Shown here one piece after another: positions 24,822 to 36,634 of a stretch of DNA of 64,000 nucleotides. The stretch lies in NCBI GenBank assembly GCA_022605955.1, contig JAKCOZ010000585.1:55641-119640 (forward strand). Direction: 5' to 3'. The stretch comes from Rallus limicola (Eukaryota > Chordata > Aves > Gruiformes > Rallidae). The translations under genes and the position numbers were made by a program. The notes beneath the pieces are model-generated. The model was not told where the DNA came from. It saw only the letters and a program-made list of their open reading frames with translations, and did no database searches. Positions within the stretch are counted from its first letter, which is position 1. The number at the start of each line of letters is the position of its first letter.

Positions 24822-25613
24822 CTGAAACCTCCTAACAGGACACCCGAGCAGACCCTGTCACTTTGGCTCTCAGCCTTTTCCTTTGCCTGGAAAGAGGGAA
24901 CATGCCTGGAACCTCCTACGGTGCTTTTCTCGGCCCTAGCAGACTGCAGTTCAAAACATGCTAAACGTCCAGCAATAACTCCCAAAGTAAAGAAGCTAGG
25001 CCTGAAAGGCATAGCTTGTCTGAAACCTCCTAACAGGACACCCGAGCAGACCCTGTCACTTTGGCTCTCAGCCTTTTCCTTTGCCTGGAAAGAGGGAACA
25101 TGCCTGGAACCTCCTACGGTGCTTTTCTCGGCCCTAGCAGACTGCAGTTCAAAACATGCTAAACGTCCAGCAATAACTCCCAAAGTAAAGAAGCTAGGCC
25201 TGAAAGGCATAGCTTGTCTGAAACCTCCTAACAGGACACACGAGCAGACCCTGTCACTTTGGCTCTCAGCCTTTTCCTTTGCCTGGAAAGAGGGAACATG
25301 CCTGGAACCTCCTACGGTGCTTTTCTCGGCCCTAGCAGACTGCAGTTCAAAACATGCTAAACGTCCAGCAATAACTCCCAAAGTAAAGAAGCTAGGCATG
25401 AAAGGCATAGCTTGTCTGAAACCTCCTAACAGGACACACAAGCAGACCCTGTCACTTTGGCTCTCAGCCTTTTCCTTTGCGTGGAAAGAGGGAACATGCC
25501 TGGAACCTCCTACGGTGCTTTTCTCGGCCCTAGCAGACTGCAATTCAAAACATGCTAAACGTCCAGCAATAACTCCCAAAGTAAAGAAGCTAGGCCTGAA
25601 AGGCATAGCTTGT

Positions 25614-25811
25614 CTGAAACCTCCTAACAGGACACACGAGCAAACCCTTTCACTTTGGCTCTCAGCTTTTTCCTTTGCTTGGAAAGAGGGAACATGCCTG
25701 GAACCTCCTACGGTGCTTTTCTCGGCCCTAGCAGACTGCAGCTCAAAACATGCTAAACGTCCAGCAATAACTCCCAAAGTAAAGAAGCTAGGCCTGAAAG
25801 GCATAGCTTGT
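25614..25811. repeat. Diverged monomer subtype, copy 2
   Basis: Same four linked changes as copy 1, 990 bp downstream of it. Confidence 0.88.
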
Positions 25812-26207
25812 CTGAAACCTCCTAACAGGACACACGAGCAGACCCTGTCACTTTGGCTCTCAGCCTTTTCCTTTGCCTGGAAAGAGGGAACATGCCTGGA
25901 ACCTCCTACGGTGCTTTTCTCGGCCCTAGCATACTGCAGTTCAAAACATGCTAAACGTCCAGCAATAACTCCCAAAGTAAAGAAGCTAGGCCTGAAAGGC
26001 ATAGCTTGTCTGAAACCTCCTAACAGGACACACGAGCAGCCCCTGTCACTTTGGCTCTCAGCCTTTTCCTTTGCGTGGAAAGAGGGAACATGCCTGGAAC
26101 CTCCTACGGTGCTTTTCTCGGCCCTAGCAGACTGCAATTCAAAACATGCTAAACGTCCAGCAATAACTCCCAAAGTAAAGAAGCTAGGCCTGAAAGGCAT
26201 AGCTTGT

Positions 26208-26405
26208 CTGAAACCTCCTAACAGGACACACGAGCAAACCCTTTCACTTTGGCTCTCAGCTTTTTCCTTTGCTTGGAAAGAGGGAACATGCCTGGAACCT
26301 CCTACGGTGCTTTTCTCGGCCCTAGCAGACTGCAGCTCAAAACATGCTAAACGTCCAGCAATAACTCCCAAAGTAAAGAAGCTAGGCCTGAAAGGCATAG
26401 CTTGT
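26208..26405. repeat. Diverged monomer subtype, copy 3
   Basis: Same four linked changes, 594 bp after copy 2. It is preceded by a monomer with GCGTGGAAAG (26074) and N, as copy 2 is (25480). Confidence 0.88.
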
Positions 26406-27989
26406 CTGAAAGCTCCTAACAGGACACACGAGCAGCCCCTGTCACTTTGGCTCTCAGCCTTTTCCTTTGCCTGGAAAGAGGGAACATGCCTGGAACCTCC
26501 TACGGTGCTTTTCTCGGCCCTAGCAGACTGCAGTTCAAAACATGCTAAACGTCCAGCAATAACTCCCAAAGTAAAGAAGCTAGGCCTGAAAGGCATAGCT
26601 TGTCTGAAACCTCCTAACATGACACACGAGCAGCCCCTGTCACTTTGGTTCTCAGCCTTTTCCTTTGCCTGGAAAGAGGGAACATGCCTGGAACCTCCTA
26701 CGGTGCTTTTCTCGGCCCTAGCAGACTGCAGTTCAAAACATGCTAAACGTCCAGCAATAACTCCCAAAGTAAAGAAGCTAGGCCTGAAAGGCATAGCTTG
26801 TCTGAAAGCTCCTAACAGGACACACGAGCAGCCCCTGTCACTTTGGCTCTCAGCCTTTTCCTTTGCCTGGAAAGAGGGAACATGCCTGGAACCTCCTACG
26901 GTGCTTTTCTCGGCCCTAGCAGACTGCAGTTCAAAACAAGCTAAACGTCCAGCAATAACTCCCAAAGTAAAGAAGCTAGGCCTGAAAGGCATAGCTTGTC
27001 TGAAACCTCCTAACAGGACACACGAGCAGACCCTGTCACTTTGGCTCTCAGCCTTTTCCTTTGCCTGGAAAGAGGGAACATGCCTGGAACCTCCTACGGT
27101 GCTTTTCTCGGCCCTAGCAGACTGCAGTTCAAAACAAGCTAAACGTCCAGCAATAACTCCCAAAGTAAAGAAGCTAGGCCTGAAAGGCATAGCTTGTCTG
27201 AAACCTCCTAACATGACACACGAGCAGCCCCTGTCACTTTGGCTCTCAGCCTTTTCCTTTGCCTGGAAAGAGGGAACATGCCTGGAACCTCCTACGGTGC
27301 TTTTCTCGGCCCTAGCAGACTGCAGTTCAAAACATGCTAAACGTCCAGCAATAACTCCCAAAGTAAAGAAGCTAGGCCTGAAAGGCATAGCTTGTCTGAA
27401 ACCTCCTAACAGGACACACGAGCAGACCCTGTCACTTTGGTTCTCAGCCTTTTCCTTTGCCTGGAAAGAGGGAACATGCCTGGAACCTCCTACGGTGCTT
27501 TTCTCGGCCCTAGCAGACTGCAGTTCAAAACATGCTAAACGTCCAGCAATAACTCCCAAAGTAAAGAAGCTAGGCCTGAAAGGCATAGCTTGTCTGAAAC
27601 CTCCTAACATGACACACGAGCAGCCCCTGTCACTTTGGTTCTCAGCCTTTTCCTTTGCCTGGAAAGAGGGAACATGCCTGGAACCTCCTACGGTGCTTTT
27701 CTCGGCCCTAGCAGACTGCAGTTCAAAACATGCTAAACGTCCAGCAATAACTCCCAAAGTAAAGAAGCTAGGCCTGAAAGGCATAGCTTGTCTGAAACCT
27801 CCTAACAGGACACACGAGCAGACCCTGTCACTTTGGCTCTCAGCCTTTTCCTTTGCCTGGAAAGAGGGAACATGCCTGGAACCTCCTCTGGTGCTTTTCT
27901 CGGCCCTAGCAGACTGCAGTTCAAAACATGCTAAACGTCCAGCAATAACTCCCAAAGTAAAGAAGCTAGGCATGAAAGGCATAGCTTGT

Positions 27990-28036
27990 CCTTTTAGGAG
28001 GTTTCAGACAAGCTAGGCCTGAAAGGCATAGCTTGT
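27990..28036. repeat. Foldback junction 16 (47 bp, CCTTTT variant)
   Basis: X begins CCTTTT instead of CCTGTT, one arm mismatch. This form also occurs at junctions 17, 18, 20 and 22, all within 28-38 kb. Followed by CTAAGAGG and an N monomer. Confidence 0.94.
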
Positions 28037-28828
28037 CTGAAACCTCCTAAGAGGACACACGAGCAGACCCTGTCACTTTGGCTCTCAGCCTTTTCCTTTG
28101 CCTGGAAAGAGGGAACATGCCTGGAACCTCCTACGGTGCTTTTCTCGGCCCTAGCAGACTGCAATTCAAAACATGCTAAACGTCCAGCAATAACTCCCAA
28201 AGTAAAGAAGCTAGGCCTGAAAGGCATAGCTTGTCTGAAACCTCCTAACATGACACACGAGCAGCCCCTGTCACTTTGGTTCTCAGCCTTTTCCTTTGCC
28301 TGGAAAGAGGGAACATGCCTGGAACCTCCTACGGTGCTTTTCTCGGCCCTAGCAGACTGCAGTTCAAAACATGCTAAACGTCCAGCAATAACTCCCAAAG
28401 TAAAGAAGCTAGGCCTGAAAGGCATAGCTTGTCTGAAACCTCCTAACAGGACACACGAGCAGCCCCTGTCACTTTGGCTCTCAGCCTTTTCCTTTGCCTG
28501 GAAAGAGGGAACATGCCTGGAACCTCCTACGGTGCTTTTCTCGGCCCTAGCAGACTGCAGTTCAAAACATGCTAAATGTCCAGCAATAACTCCCAAAGTA
28601 AAGAAGCTAGGCCTGAAAGGCATAGCTTGTCTGAAACCTCCTAACAGGACACACGAGCAGCCCCTGTCACTTTGGCTCTCAGCCTTTTCCTTTGCCTGGA
28701 AAGAGGGAACATGCCTGGAACCTCCTACGGTGCTTTTCTCGGCCCTAGCAGACTGCAGTTCAAAACATGCTAAACGTCCAGCAATAACTCCCAAAGTAAA
28801 GAAGCTAGGCATGAAAGGCATAGCTTGT
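28037..28828. repeat. Block 17: 4 monomers
   Basis: Types 1-3-2-2. AAATGTCC at 28574 is a CpG to TpG change. Confidence 0.92.
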
Positions 28829-28875
28829 CCTTTTAGGAGGTTTCAGACAAGTTAGGACTGAAAGGAATAGCTTGT
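28829..28875. repeat. Foldback junction 17 (47 bp, most degenerate)
   Basis: X begins CCTTTT, A' reads ACAAGTT and Z reads AGGACTGAAAGGAAT. The length is still 47 bp. This is the most diverged junction and the weakest hairpin among the full-length ones. Confidence 0.93.
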
Positions 28876-29667
28876 CTGAAACCTCCTAAGAGGACACACG
28901 AGCAGACCCTGTCACTTTGGCTCTCAGCCTTTTCCTTTGCCTGGAAAGAGGGAACATGCCTGGAACCTCCTACGGTGCTTTTCTCGGCCCTAGCAGACTG
29001 CAATTCAAAACATGCTAAACGTCCAGCAATAACTCCCAAAGTAAAGAAGCTAGGCCTGAAAGGCATAGCTTGTCTGAAACCTTCTAACAGGACACACGAG
29101 CAGACCCTGTCACTTTGGCTCTCAGCCTTTTCCTTTGCCTGGAAAGAGGGAACATGCCTGGAACCTCCTACGGTGCTTTTCTCGGCCCTAGCAGACTGCA
29201 GTTCAAAACATGCTAAACGTCCAGCAATAACTCCCAAAGTAAAGAAGCTGGGCATGAAAGGCATAGCTTGTCTGAAACCTCCTAACAGGACACACGAGCA
29301 GCCCCTGTCACTTTGGTTCTCAGCCTTTTCCTTTGCCTGGAAAGAGGGAACATGCCTGGAACCTCCTACGGTGCTTTTCTCGGCCCTAGCAGACTGCAGT
29401 TCAAAACATGCTAAACGTCCAGCAATAACTCCCAAAGTAAAGAAGCTAGGCCTGAAAGGCATAGCTTGTCTGAAACCTCCTAACAGGACACACGAGCAGA
29501 CCCTGTCACTTTGGCTCTCAGCCTTTTCCTTTGCCTGGAAAGAGGGAACATGCCTGGAACCTCCTACGGTGCTTTTCTCGGCCCTAGCAGACTGCAATTC
29601 AAAACATGCTAAACGTCCAGCAATAACTCCCAAAGTAAAGATGCTAGGCCTGAAAGGCATAGCTTGT

Positions 29668-29865
29668 CTGAAACCTCCTAACAGGACACACGAGCAAACC
29701 CTTTCACTTTGGCTCTCAGCTTTTTCCTTTGCTTGGAAAGAGGGAACATGCCTGGAACCTCCTACGGTGCTTTTCTCGGCCCTAGCAGACTGCAGTTCAA
29801 AACATGCTAAACGTCCAGCAATAACTCCCAAAGTAAAGAAACTAGGCCTGAAAGGCATAGCTTGT
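29668..29865. repeat. Diverged monomer subtype, copy 4
   Basis: Has CAAACCCTTTC, CAGCTTTTTCC and TGCTTGG but the common GCAGTTC, and AAACTAGG near 29839. It looks like a recombinant or partly converted member of the subtype. Confidence 0.85.
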
Positions 29866-30063
29866 CTGAAACCTCCTAACAGGACACACGAGCAGACCCT
29901 GTCACTTTGGCTCTCAGCCTTTTCCTTTGCCTGGAAAGAGGGAACATGCCTGGAACCTCCTACGGTGCTTTTCTCGGCCCTAGCAGACTGCAATTCAAAA
30001 CATGCTAAACGTCCATCAATAACTCCCAAAGTAAAGAAGCTAGGCCTGAAAGGCATAGCTTGT

Positions 30064-30261
30064 CTGAAACCTCCTAACAGGACACACGAGCAAACCCTTT
30101 CACTTTGGCTCTCAGCTTTTTCCTTTGCTTGGAAAGAGGGAACATGCCTGGAACCTCCTACGGTGCTTTTCTCGGCCCTAGCAGACTGCAGCTCAAAACA
30201 TACTAAACGTAAAGCAATAACTCCCAAAGTAAAGAAGCTAGGCCTGAAAGGCATAGCTTGT
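30064..30261. repeat. Diverged monomer subtype, copy 5
   Basis: Has all four subtype changes plus private ACATACTAAACGTAAAGC, the most diverged monomer I noticed in the window. Confidence 0.85.
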
Positions 30262-32043
30262 CTGAAACCTCCTAACAGGACACACGAGCAGACCCTGTCA
30301 CTTTGGCTCTCAGCCTTTTCCTTTGCCTGGAAAGAGGGAACATGCCTGGAACCTCCTACGGTGCTTTTCTCGGCCCTAGCAGACTGCAGTTCAAAACATG
30401 CTAAACGTCCAGCAATAACTCCCAAAGTAAAGAAGCTAGGCCTGAAAGGCATAGCTTGTCTGAAACCTCCTAACAGGACACCCGAGCAGACCCTGTCACT
30501 TTGGCTCTCAGCCTTTTCCTTTGCCTGGAAAGAGGGAACATGCCTGGAACCTCCTACGGTGCTTTTCTCGGCCCTAGCAGACTGCAGTTCAAAACATGCT
30601 AAACGTCCAGCAATAACTCCCAAAGTAAAGAAGCTAGGCCTGAAAGGCATAGCTTGTCTGAAACCTCCTAACAGGACACACGAGCAGCCCCTGTCACTTT
30701 GGCTCTCAGCCTTTTCCTTTGCCTGGAAAGAGGGAACATGCCTGGAACCTCCTACGGTGCTTTTCTCGGCCCTAGCAGACTGCAATTCAAAACATGCTAA
30801 ACGTCCAGCAATAACTCCCAAAGTAAAGAAGCTAGGCCTGAAAGGCATAGCTTGTCTGAAACCTCCTAACAGGACACCCGAGCAGACCCTGTCACTTTGG
30901 CTCTCAGCCTTTTCCTTTGCCTGGAAAGAGGGAACATGCCTGGAAACTCCTACGGTGCTTTTCTCGGCCCTAGCAGACTGCAGTTCAAAACATGCTAAAC
31001 GTCCAGCAATAACTCCCAAAGTAAAGAAGCTAGGCCTGAAAGGCATAGCTTGTCTGAAACCTCCTAACAGGACACACGAGCAGACCCTGTCACTTTGGCT
31101 CTCAGCCTTTTCCTTTGCCTGGAAAGAGGGAACATGCCTGGAACCTCCTACGGTGCTTTTCTCGGCCCTAGCAGACTGCAGTTCAAAACATGCTAAACGT
31201 CCAGCAATAACTCCCAAAGTAAAGAAGCTAGGCCTGAAAGGCATAGCTTGTCTGAAACCTCCTAACATGACACACGAGCAGCCCCTGTCACTTTGGCTCT
31301 CAGCCTTTTCCTTTGCCTGGAAAGAGGGAACATGCCTGGAACCTCCTACGGTGCTTTTCTCGGCCCTAGCAGACTGCAGTTCAAAACATGCTAAACGTCC
31401 AGCAATAACTCCCAAAGTAAAGAAGCTAGGCCTGAAAGGCATAGCTTGTCTGAAACCTCCTAACAGGACACACGAGCAGACCCTGTCACTTTGGCTCTCA
31501 GCCTTTTCCTTTGCCTGGAAAGAGGGAACATGCCTGGAACCTCCTACGGTGCTTTTCTCGGCCCTAGCAGACTGCAGTTCAAAACATGCTAAACGTCCAG
31601 CAATAACTCCCAAAGTAAAGAAGCTAGGCCTGAAAGGCATAGCTTGTCTGAAACCTCCTAACATGACACACGAGCAGCCCCTGTCACTTTGGCTCTCAGC
31701 CTTTTCCTTTGCCTGGAAAGAGGGAACATGCCTGGAACCTCCTACGGTGCTTTTCTCGGCCCTAGCAGACTGCAGTTCAAAACATGCTAAACGTCCAGCA
31801 ATAACTCCCAAAGTAAAGAAGCTAGGCCTGAAAGGCATAGCTTGTCTGAAACCTCCTAACAGGACACACGAGCAGCCCCTGTCACTTTGGCTCTCAGCCT
31901 TTTCCTTTGCCTGGAAAGAGGGAACATGCCTGGAACCTCCTACGGTGCTTTTCTCGGCCCTAGCAGACTGCAGTTCAAAACATGCTAAACGTCCAGCAAT
32001 AACTCCCAAAGTAAAGAAGCTAGGCATGAAAGGCATAGCTTGT

Positions 32044-32090
32044 CCTTTTAGGAGGTTTCAGACAAGCTAGGCCTGAAAGGCATAGCTTGT
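32044..32090. repeat. Foldback junction 18 (47 bp, CCTTTT variant)
   Basis: CCTTTT form of X followed by CTAAGAGG and an N monomer, as at junction 16. Confidence 0.94.
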
Positions 32091-33278
32091 CTGAAACCTC
32101 CTAAGAGGACACACGAGCAGACCCTGTCACTTTGGCTCTCAGCCTTTTCCTTTGCCTGGAAAGAGGGAACATGCCTGGAACCTCCTACGGTGCTTTTCTC
32201 GGCCCTAGCAGACTGCAATTCAAAACATGCTAAACGTCCAGCAATAACTCCCAAAGTAAAGAAGCTAGGCCTGAAAGGCATAGCTTGTCTGAAACCTCCT
32301 AACATGACACACGAGCAGCCCCTGTCACTTTGGTTCTCAGCCTTTTCCTTTGCCTGGAAAGAGGGAACATGCCTGGAACCTCCTACGGTGCTTTTCTCGG
32401 CCCTAGCAGACTGCAGTTCAAAACATGCTAAACGTCCAGCAATAACTCCCAAAGTAAAGAAGCTAGGCCTGAAAGGCATAGCTTGTCTGAAACCTCCTAA
32501 CAGGACACACGAGCAGCCCCTGTCACTTTGGCTCTCAGCCTTTTCCTTTGCCTGGAAAGAGGGAACATGCCTGGAACCTCCTACGGTGCTTTTCTCGGCC
32601 CTAGCAGACTGCAGTTCAAAATATGCTAAACGTCCAGCAATAACTCCCAAAGTAAAGAAGCTAGGCCTGAAAGGCATAGCTTGTCTGAAACCTCCTAACA
32701 GGACACACGAGCAGCCCCTGTCACTTTGGCTCTCAGCCTTTTCCTTTGCCTGGAAAGAGGGAACATGCCTGGAACCTCCTACGGTGCTTTTCTCGGCCCT
32801 AGCAGACTGCAGTTCAAAACATGCTAAACGTCCAGCAATAACTCCCAAAGTAAAGAAGCTAGGCCTGAAAGGCATAGCTTGTCTGAAACCTCCTAACAGG
32901 ACACACGAGCAGACCCTGTCACTTTGGCTCTCAGCCTTTTCCTTTGCCTGGAAAGAGGGAACATGCCTGGAACCTCCTACGGTGCTTTTCTCGGCCCTAG
33001 CAGACTGCAGTTCAAAACATGCTAAACGTCCAGCAATAACTCCCAAAGTAAAGAAGCTAGGCCTGAAAGGCATAGCTTGTCTGAAACCTCCTAACAGGTC
33101 ACACAAGCAGACCCTGTCACTTTGGCTCTCAGCCTTTTCCTTTGCCTGGAAAGAGGGAACATGCCTGGAACCTCCTACGGTGCTTTTCTCGGCCCTAGCA
33201 GACTGCAGCTCAAAACATGCTAAACGTCCAGCAATAACTCCCAAAGTAAAGAAGCTAGGCCTGAAAGGCATAGCTTGT
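32091..33278. repeat. Block 19: 6 monomers
   Basis: Types 1-3-2-2-1-10. The first four units parallel block 17. The final Z is the common AGGCCTG form, so this block end lacks the M mark. AAAATATGC near 32618 recurs in block 22 (36767). Confidence 0.92.
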
Positions 33279-33325
33279 CCTGTTAGGAGGTTTCAGACAA
33301 GCTAGGCCTGAAAGGCATAGCTTGT
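33279..33325. repeat. Foldback junction 19 (47 bp)
   Basis: Standard X (CCTGTT), non-M Z upstream, CTAAGAGG downstream, next monomer not N. Confidence 0.94.
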
Positions 33326-34315
33326 CTGAAACCTCCTAAGAGGACACACGAGCAGACCCTGTCACTTTGGCTCTCAGCCTTTTCCTTTGCCTGGAAAGAG
33401 GGAACATGCCTGGAACCTCCTATGGTGCTTTTCTCGGCCCTAGCAGACTGCAGTTCAAAACATGCTAAACGTCCAGCAATAACTCCCAAAGTAAAGAAGC
33501 TAGGCCTGAAAGGCATAGCTTGTCTGAAACCTCCTAACAGGACACACGAGCAGCCCCTGTCACTTTGGTTCTCAGCCTTTTCCTTTGCCTGGAAAGAGGG
33601 AACATGCCTGGAACCTCCTACGGTGCTTTTCTCGGCCCTAGCAGACTGCAGTTCAAAACATGCTAAACGTCCAGCAATAACTCCCAAAGTAAAGAAGCTA
33701 GGCCTGAAAGGCATAGCTTGTCTGAAACCTCCTAACAGGACACACGAGCAGACCCTGTCACTTTGGCTCTCAGCCTTTTCCTTTGCCTGGAAAGAGGGAA
33801 CATGCCTGGAACCTCCTACGGTGCTTTTCTCGGCCCTAGCAGACTGCAGTTCAAAACATGCTAAACGTCCAGCAATAACTCCCAAAGTAAAGAAGCTAGG
33901 CCTGAAAGGCATAGCTTGTCTGAAACCTCCTAACAGGACACCCGAGCAGACCCTGTCACTTTGGCTCTCAGCCTTTTCCTTTGCCTGGAAAGAGGGAACA
34001 TGCCTGGAACCTCCTACGGTGCTTTTCTCGGCCCTAGCAGACTGCAGTTCAAAACATGCTAAACGTCCAGCAATAACTCCCAAAGTAAAGAAGCTAGGCC
34101 TGAAAGGCATAGCTTGTCTGAAACCTCCTAACAGGACACATGAGCAGCACCTGTCATTTTGGCTCTCAGCCTTTTCCTTTGCCTGGAAAGAGGGAACATG
34201 CCTGGAACCTCCTACGGTGCTTTTCTCGGCCCTAGCAGACTGCAGTTCAAAACATGCTAAACGTCCAGCTATAACTCCCAAAGTAAAGAAGCTAGGCATG
34301 AAAGGCATAGCTTGT
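33326..34315. repeat. Block 20: 5 monomers
   Basis: Types 1-4-1-9-11. CTATGGTG at 33420 is a CpG to TpG change. The last unit has ACATGAGCAGCACC and GTCATTTTGG near 34150. Confidence 0.92.
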
Positions 34316-34409
34316 CCTTTTAGGAGGTTTCAGACAAGCTAAGCCTTTCAGGCCTAGCTTGTCTGAAACCTCCTAACAGGACAAGCTAGGCCTGAAAGGC
34401 ATAGCTTGT
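34316..34409. repeat. Compound foldback junction 20 (94 bp)
   Basis: Order: X (CCTTTT form) 34316-34333, A' 34334-34340, inverted loop AAGCCTTTCAGGCCT 34341-34355, A 34356-34362, X' 34363-34380, A' 34381-34387, Z 34388-34402, A 34403-34409, then the normal X' of the next monomer. It equals two 47-bp inserts. In the first, Z is flipped (with one substitution); in the second, X is flipped to X'. Every change of orientation lies between an A and an A'. Confidence 0.95.
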
Positions 34410-35597
34410 CTGAAACCTCCTAACAGGACACACGAGCAGACCCTGTCACTTTGGCTCTCAGCCTTTTCCTTTGCCTGGAAAGAGGGAACATGCCTGGAAC
34501 CTCCTACGGTGCTTTTCTCGGCCCTAGCAGACTGCAGTTCAAAACATGCTAAACGTCCAGCAATAACTCCCAAAGTAAAGAAGCTAGGCCTGAAAGGCAT
34601 AGCTTGTCTGAAACCTCCTAACAGGACACACGAGCAGACCCTGTCACTTTGGCTCTCAGCCTTTTCCTTTGCCTGGAAAGAGGGAACATGCCTGGAACCT
34701 CCTACCGTGCTTTTCTCGGCCCTAGCAGACTGCAGTTCAAAACATGCTAAACGTCCAGCAATAACTCCCAAAGTAAAGAAGCTAGGCCTGAAAGGCATAG
34801 CTTGTCTGAAACCTCCTATCAGGACACCCGAGCAGACCCTGTCACTTTGGCTCTCAGCCTTTTCCTTTGCCTGGAAAGAGGGAACATGCCTGGAACCTCC
34901 TATGGTGCTTTTCTCGGCCCTAGCAGACTGCAGTTCAAAACATGCTAAACGTCCAGCAATAACTCCCAAAGTAAAGAAGCTAGGCCTGAAAGGCATAGCT
35001 TGTCTGAAACCTCCTAACAGGACACACGAGCAGACCCTGTCACTTTGGCTCTCAGCCTTTTCCTTTGCCTGGAAAGAGGGAACATGCCTGGAACCTCCTA
35101 CGGTGCTTTTCTCGACCCTAGCAGACTGCAGTTCAAAACATGCTAAACGTCCAGCAATAACTCCCAAAGTAAAGAAGCTAGGCCTGAAAGGCATAGCTTG
35201 TCTGAAACCTCCTAACAGGACACATGAGCAGCACCTGTCACTTTGGCTCTCAGCCTTTTCCTTTGCCTGGAAAGAGGGAACATGCCTGGAACCTCCTACG
35301 GTGCTTTTCTCGGCCCTAGCAGACTGCAGTTCAAAACATGCTAAACGTCCAGCAATAACTCCCAAAGTAAAGAAGCTAGGCCTGAAAGGCATAGCTTGTC
35401 TGAAACCTCCTAACAGGACACACGAGCAGACCCTGTCACTTTGGCTCTCAGCCTTTTCCTTTGCCTGGAAAGAGGGAACATGCCTGGAACCTCCTACGGT
35501 GCTTTTCTCGGCCCTAGCAGACTGCAGTTCAAAACATGCTAAACGTCCAGCAATAACTCCCAAAGTAAAGAAGCTAGGCCTGAAAGGCATAGCTTGT

Positions 35598-35795
35598 CTG
35601 AAACCTCCTAACAGGACACACGAGCAGCCCCTGTAACTTTAGCTCTCAGCCTTTTCCTTTGCCTGGAAAGAGGGAACATGCCTGGAACCTCCTACGGTGC
35701 TTTTCTCGGGCCTAGCAGACTGCAGTTCAAAACATGCTAAATGTCCAGCAATAACTCCCAAAGTAAAGAAGCTAGGCCTGAAAGGCATAGCTTGT
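35598..35795. repeat. Stop-bearing monomer subtype (type 12), copy 1
   Basis: Linked changes GTAACTTTAG, TCTCGGGCC and AAATGTCC. GTAACTTTAG places two stops in the open forward frame and one in the open reverse frame. Copies 2 and 3 are at 35994-36191 and 37031-37228, 396 and 1433 bp downstream. Confidence 0.92.
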
Positions 35796-35993
35796 CTGAA
35801 ACCTCCTAACAGGACACATGAGCAGACCCTGTCACTTTGGCTCTCAGCCTTTTCCTTTGCCTGGAAAGAGGGAACATGCCTGGAACCTCCTACGGTGCTT
35901 TTCTCGGCCCTAGCAGACTGCAGTTCAAAACATGCTAAACGTCCAGCAATAACTCCCAAAGTAAAGAAGCTAGGCCTGAAAGGCATAGCTTGT

Positions 35994-36191
35994 CTGAAAC
36001 CTCCTAACAGGACACACGAGCAGCCCCTGTAACTTTAGCTCTCAGCCTTTTCCTTTGCCTGGAAAGAGGGAACATGCCTGGAACCTCCTACGGTGCTTTT
36101 CTCGGGCCTAGCAGACTGCAGTTCAAAACATGCTAAATGTCCAGCAATAACTCCCAAAGTAAAGAAGCTAGGCCTGAAAGGCATAGCTTGT
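35994..36191. repeat. Stop-bearing monomer subtype (type 12), copy 2
   Basis: Same linked changes as copy 1, exactly two monomers later, indicating tandem duplication of a 396-bp dimer. Confidence 0.92.
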
Positions 36192-36587
36192 CTGAAACCT
36201 CCTAACAGGACACACGAGCAGACCCTGTCACTTTGGCTCTCAGCCTTTTCCTTTGCCTGGAAAGAGGGAACATGCCTGGAACCTCCTACGGTGCTTTTCT
36301 CGGCCCTAGCAGACTGCAGTTCAAAACATGCTAAACGTCCAGCAATAACTCCCAAAGTAAAGAAGCTAGGCCTGAAAGGCATAGCTTGTCTGAAACCTCC
36401 TAACAGGACACACGAGCAGACCCTGTCACTTTGGCTCTCAGCCTTTTCCTTTGCCTGGAAAGAGGGAACATGCCTGGAACCTCCTACGGTGCTTTTCTCG
36501 GCCCTAGCAGACTGCAGTTCAAAACATGCTAAACGTCCAGCAATAACTCCCAAAGTAAAGAAGCTAGGCATGAAAGGCATAGCTTGT

Positions 36588-36634
36588 CCTGTTAGGAGGT
36601 TTCAGACAAGCTAGGCCTGAAAGGCATAGCTTGT
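36588..36634. repeat. Foldback junction 21 (47 bp)
   Basis: Standard insert with M-type Z upstream. The next monomer is type 2, the only complete block to start with that type. Confidence 0.94.

Larger units (their letters stand above)
24426..27989. repeat. Block 16: 18 monomers, the longest block
   Basis: Types 1-1-9-9-1-10-1-1-2-1-8-3-8-1-7-6-3-1. It holds three diverged monomers with CAAACCCTTTC (units 2, 7, 10) and two with AAACAAGC (26936, 27134). An internal M-type Z lies near 25394. The mix of rare types suggests fusion of several blocks by loss of junctions. Confidence 0.9.
28876..32043. repeat. Block 18: 16 monomers
   Basis: Types 1-1-4-1-1-1-1-1-9-2-9-1-7-1-7-2. It contains two copies of the CAAACCCTTTC subtype (29668, 30064). 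An internal boundary-like Z, GGGCATG, is at 29249. Unit 7 is unusually diverged, with ACATACTAAACGTAAAGC near 30198. Confidence 0.9.
34410..36587. repeat. Block 21: 11 monomers
   Basis: Types 1-1-9-1-11-1-12-1-12-1-1. It begins without N. Units 7 and 9 are the stop-bearing type 12. TCCTACCGTG (34705) and TCTCGACCC (35113) are uncommon variants. Confidence 0.91.

Noticed and set aside
24383..28016. Long open reading frames on both strands (up to 1199 codons) encoding a 66-residue repeat
   Set aside because: The monomer is 66 codons long and lacks stops in one frame per strand, so tandem repetition makes long frames automatically. Each ends at a junction because 47 bp shifts the frame. Variants are largely amino-acid changing, stop-bearing monomers have been amplified, and no signal peptide, domain or gene context is visible.
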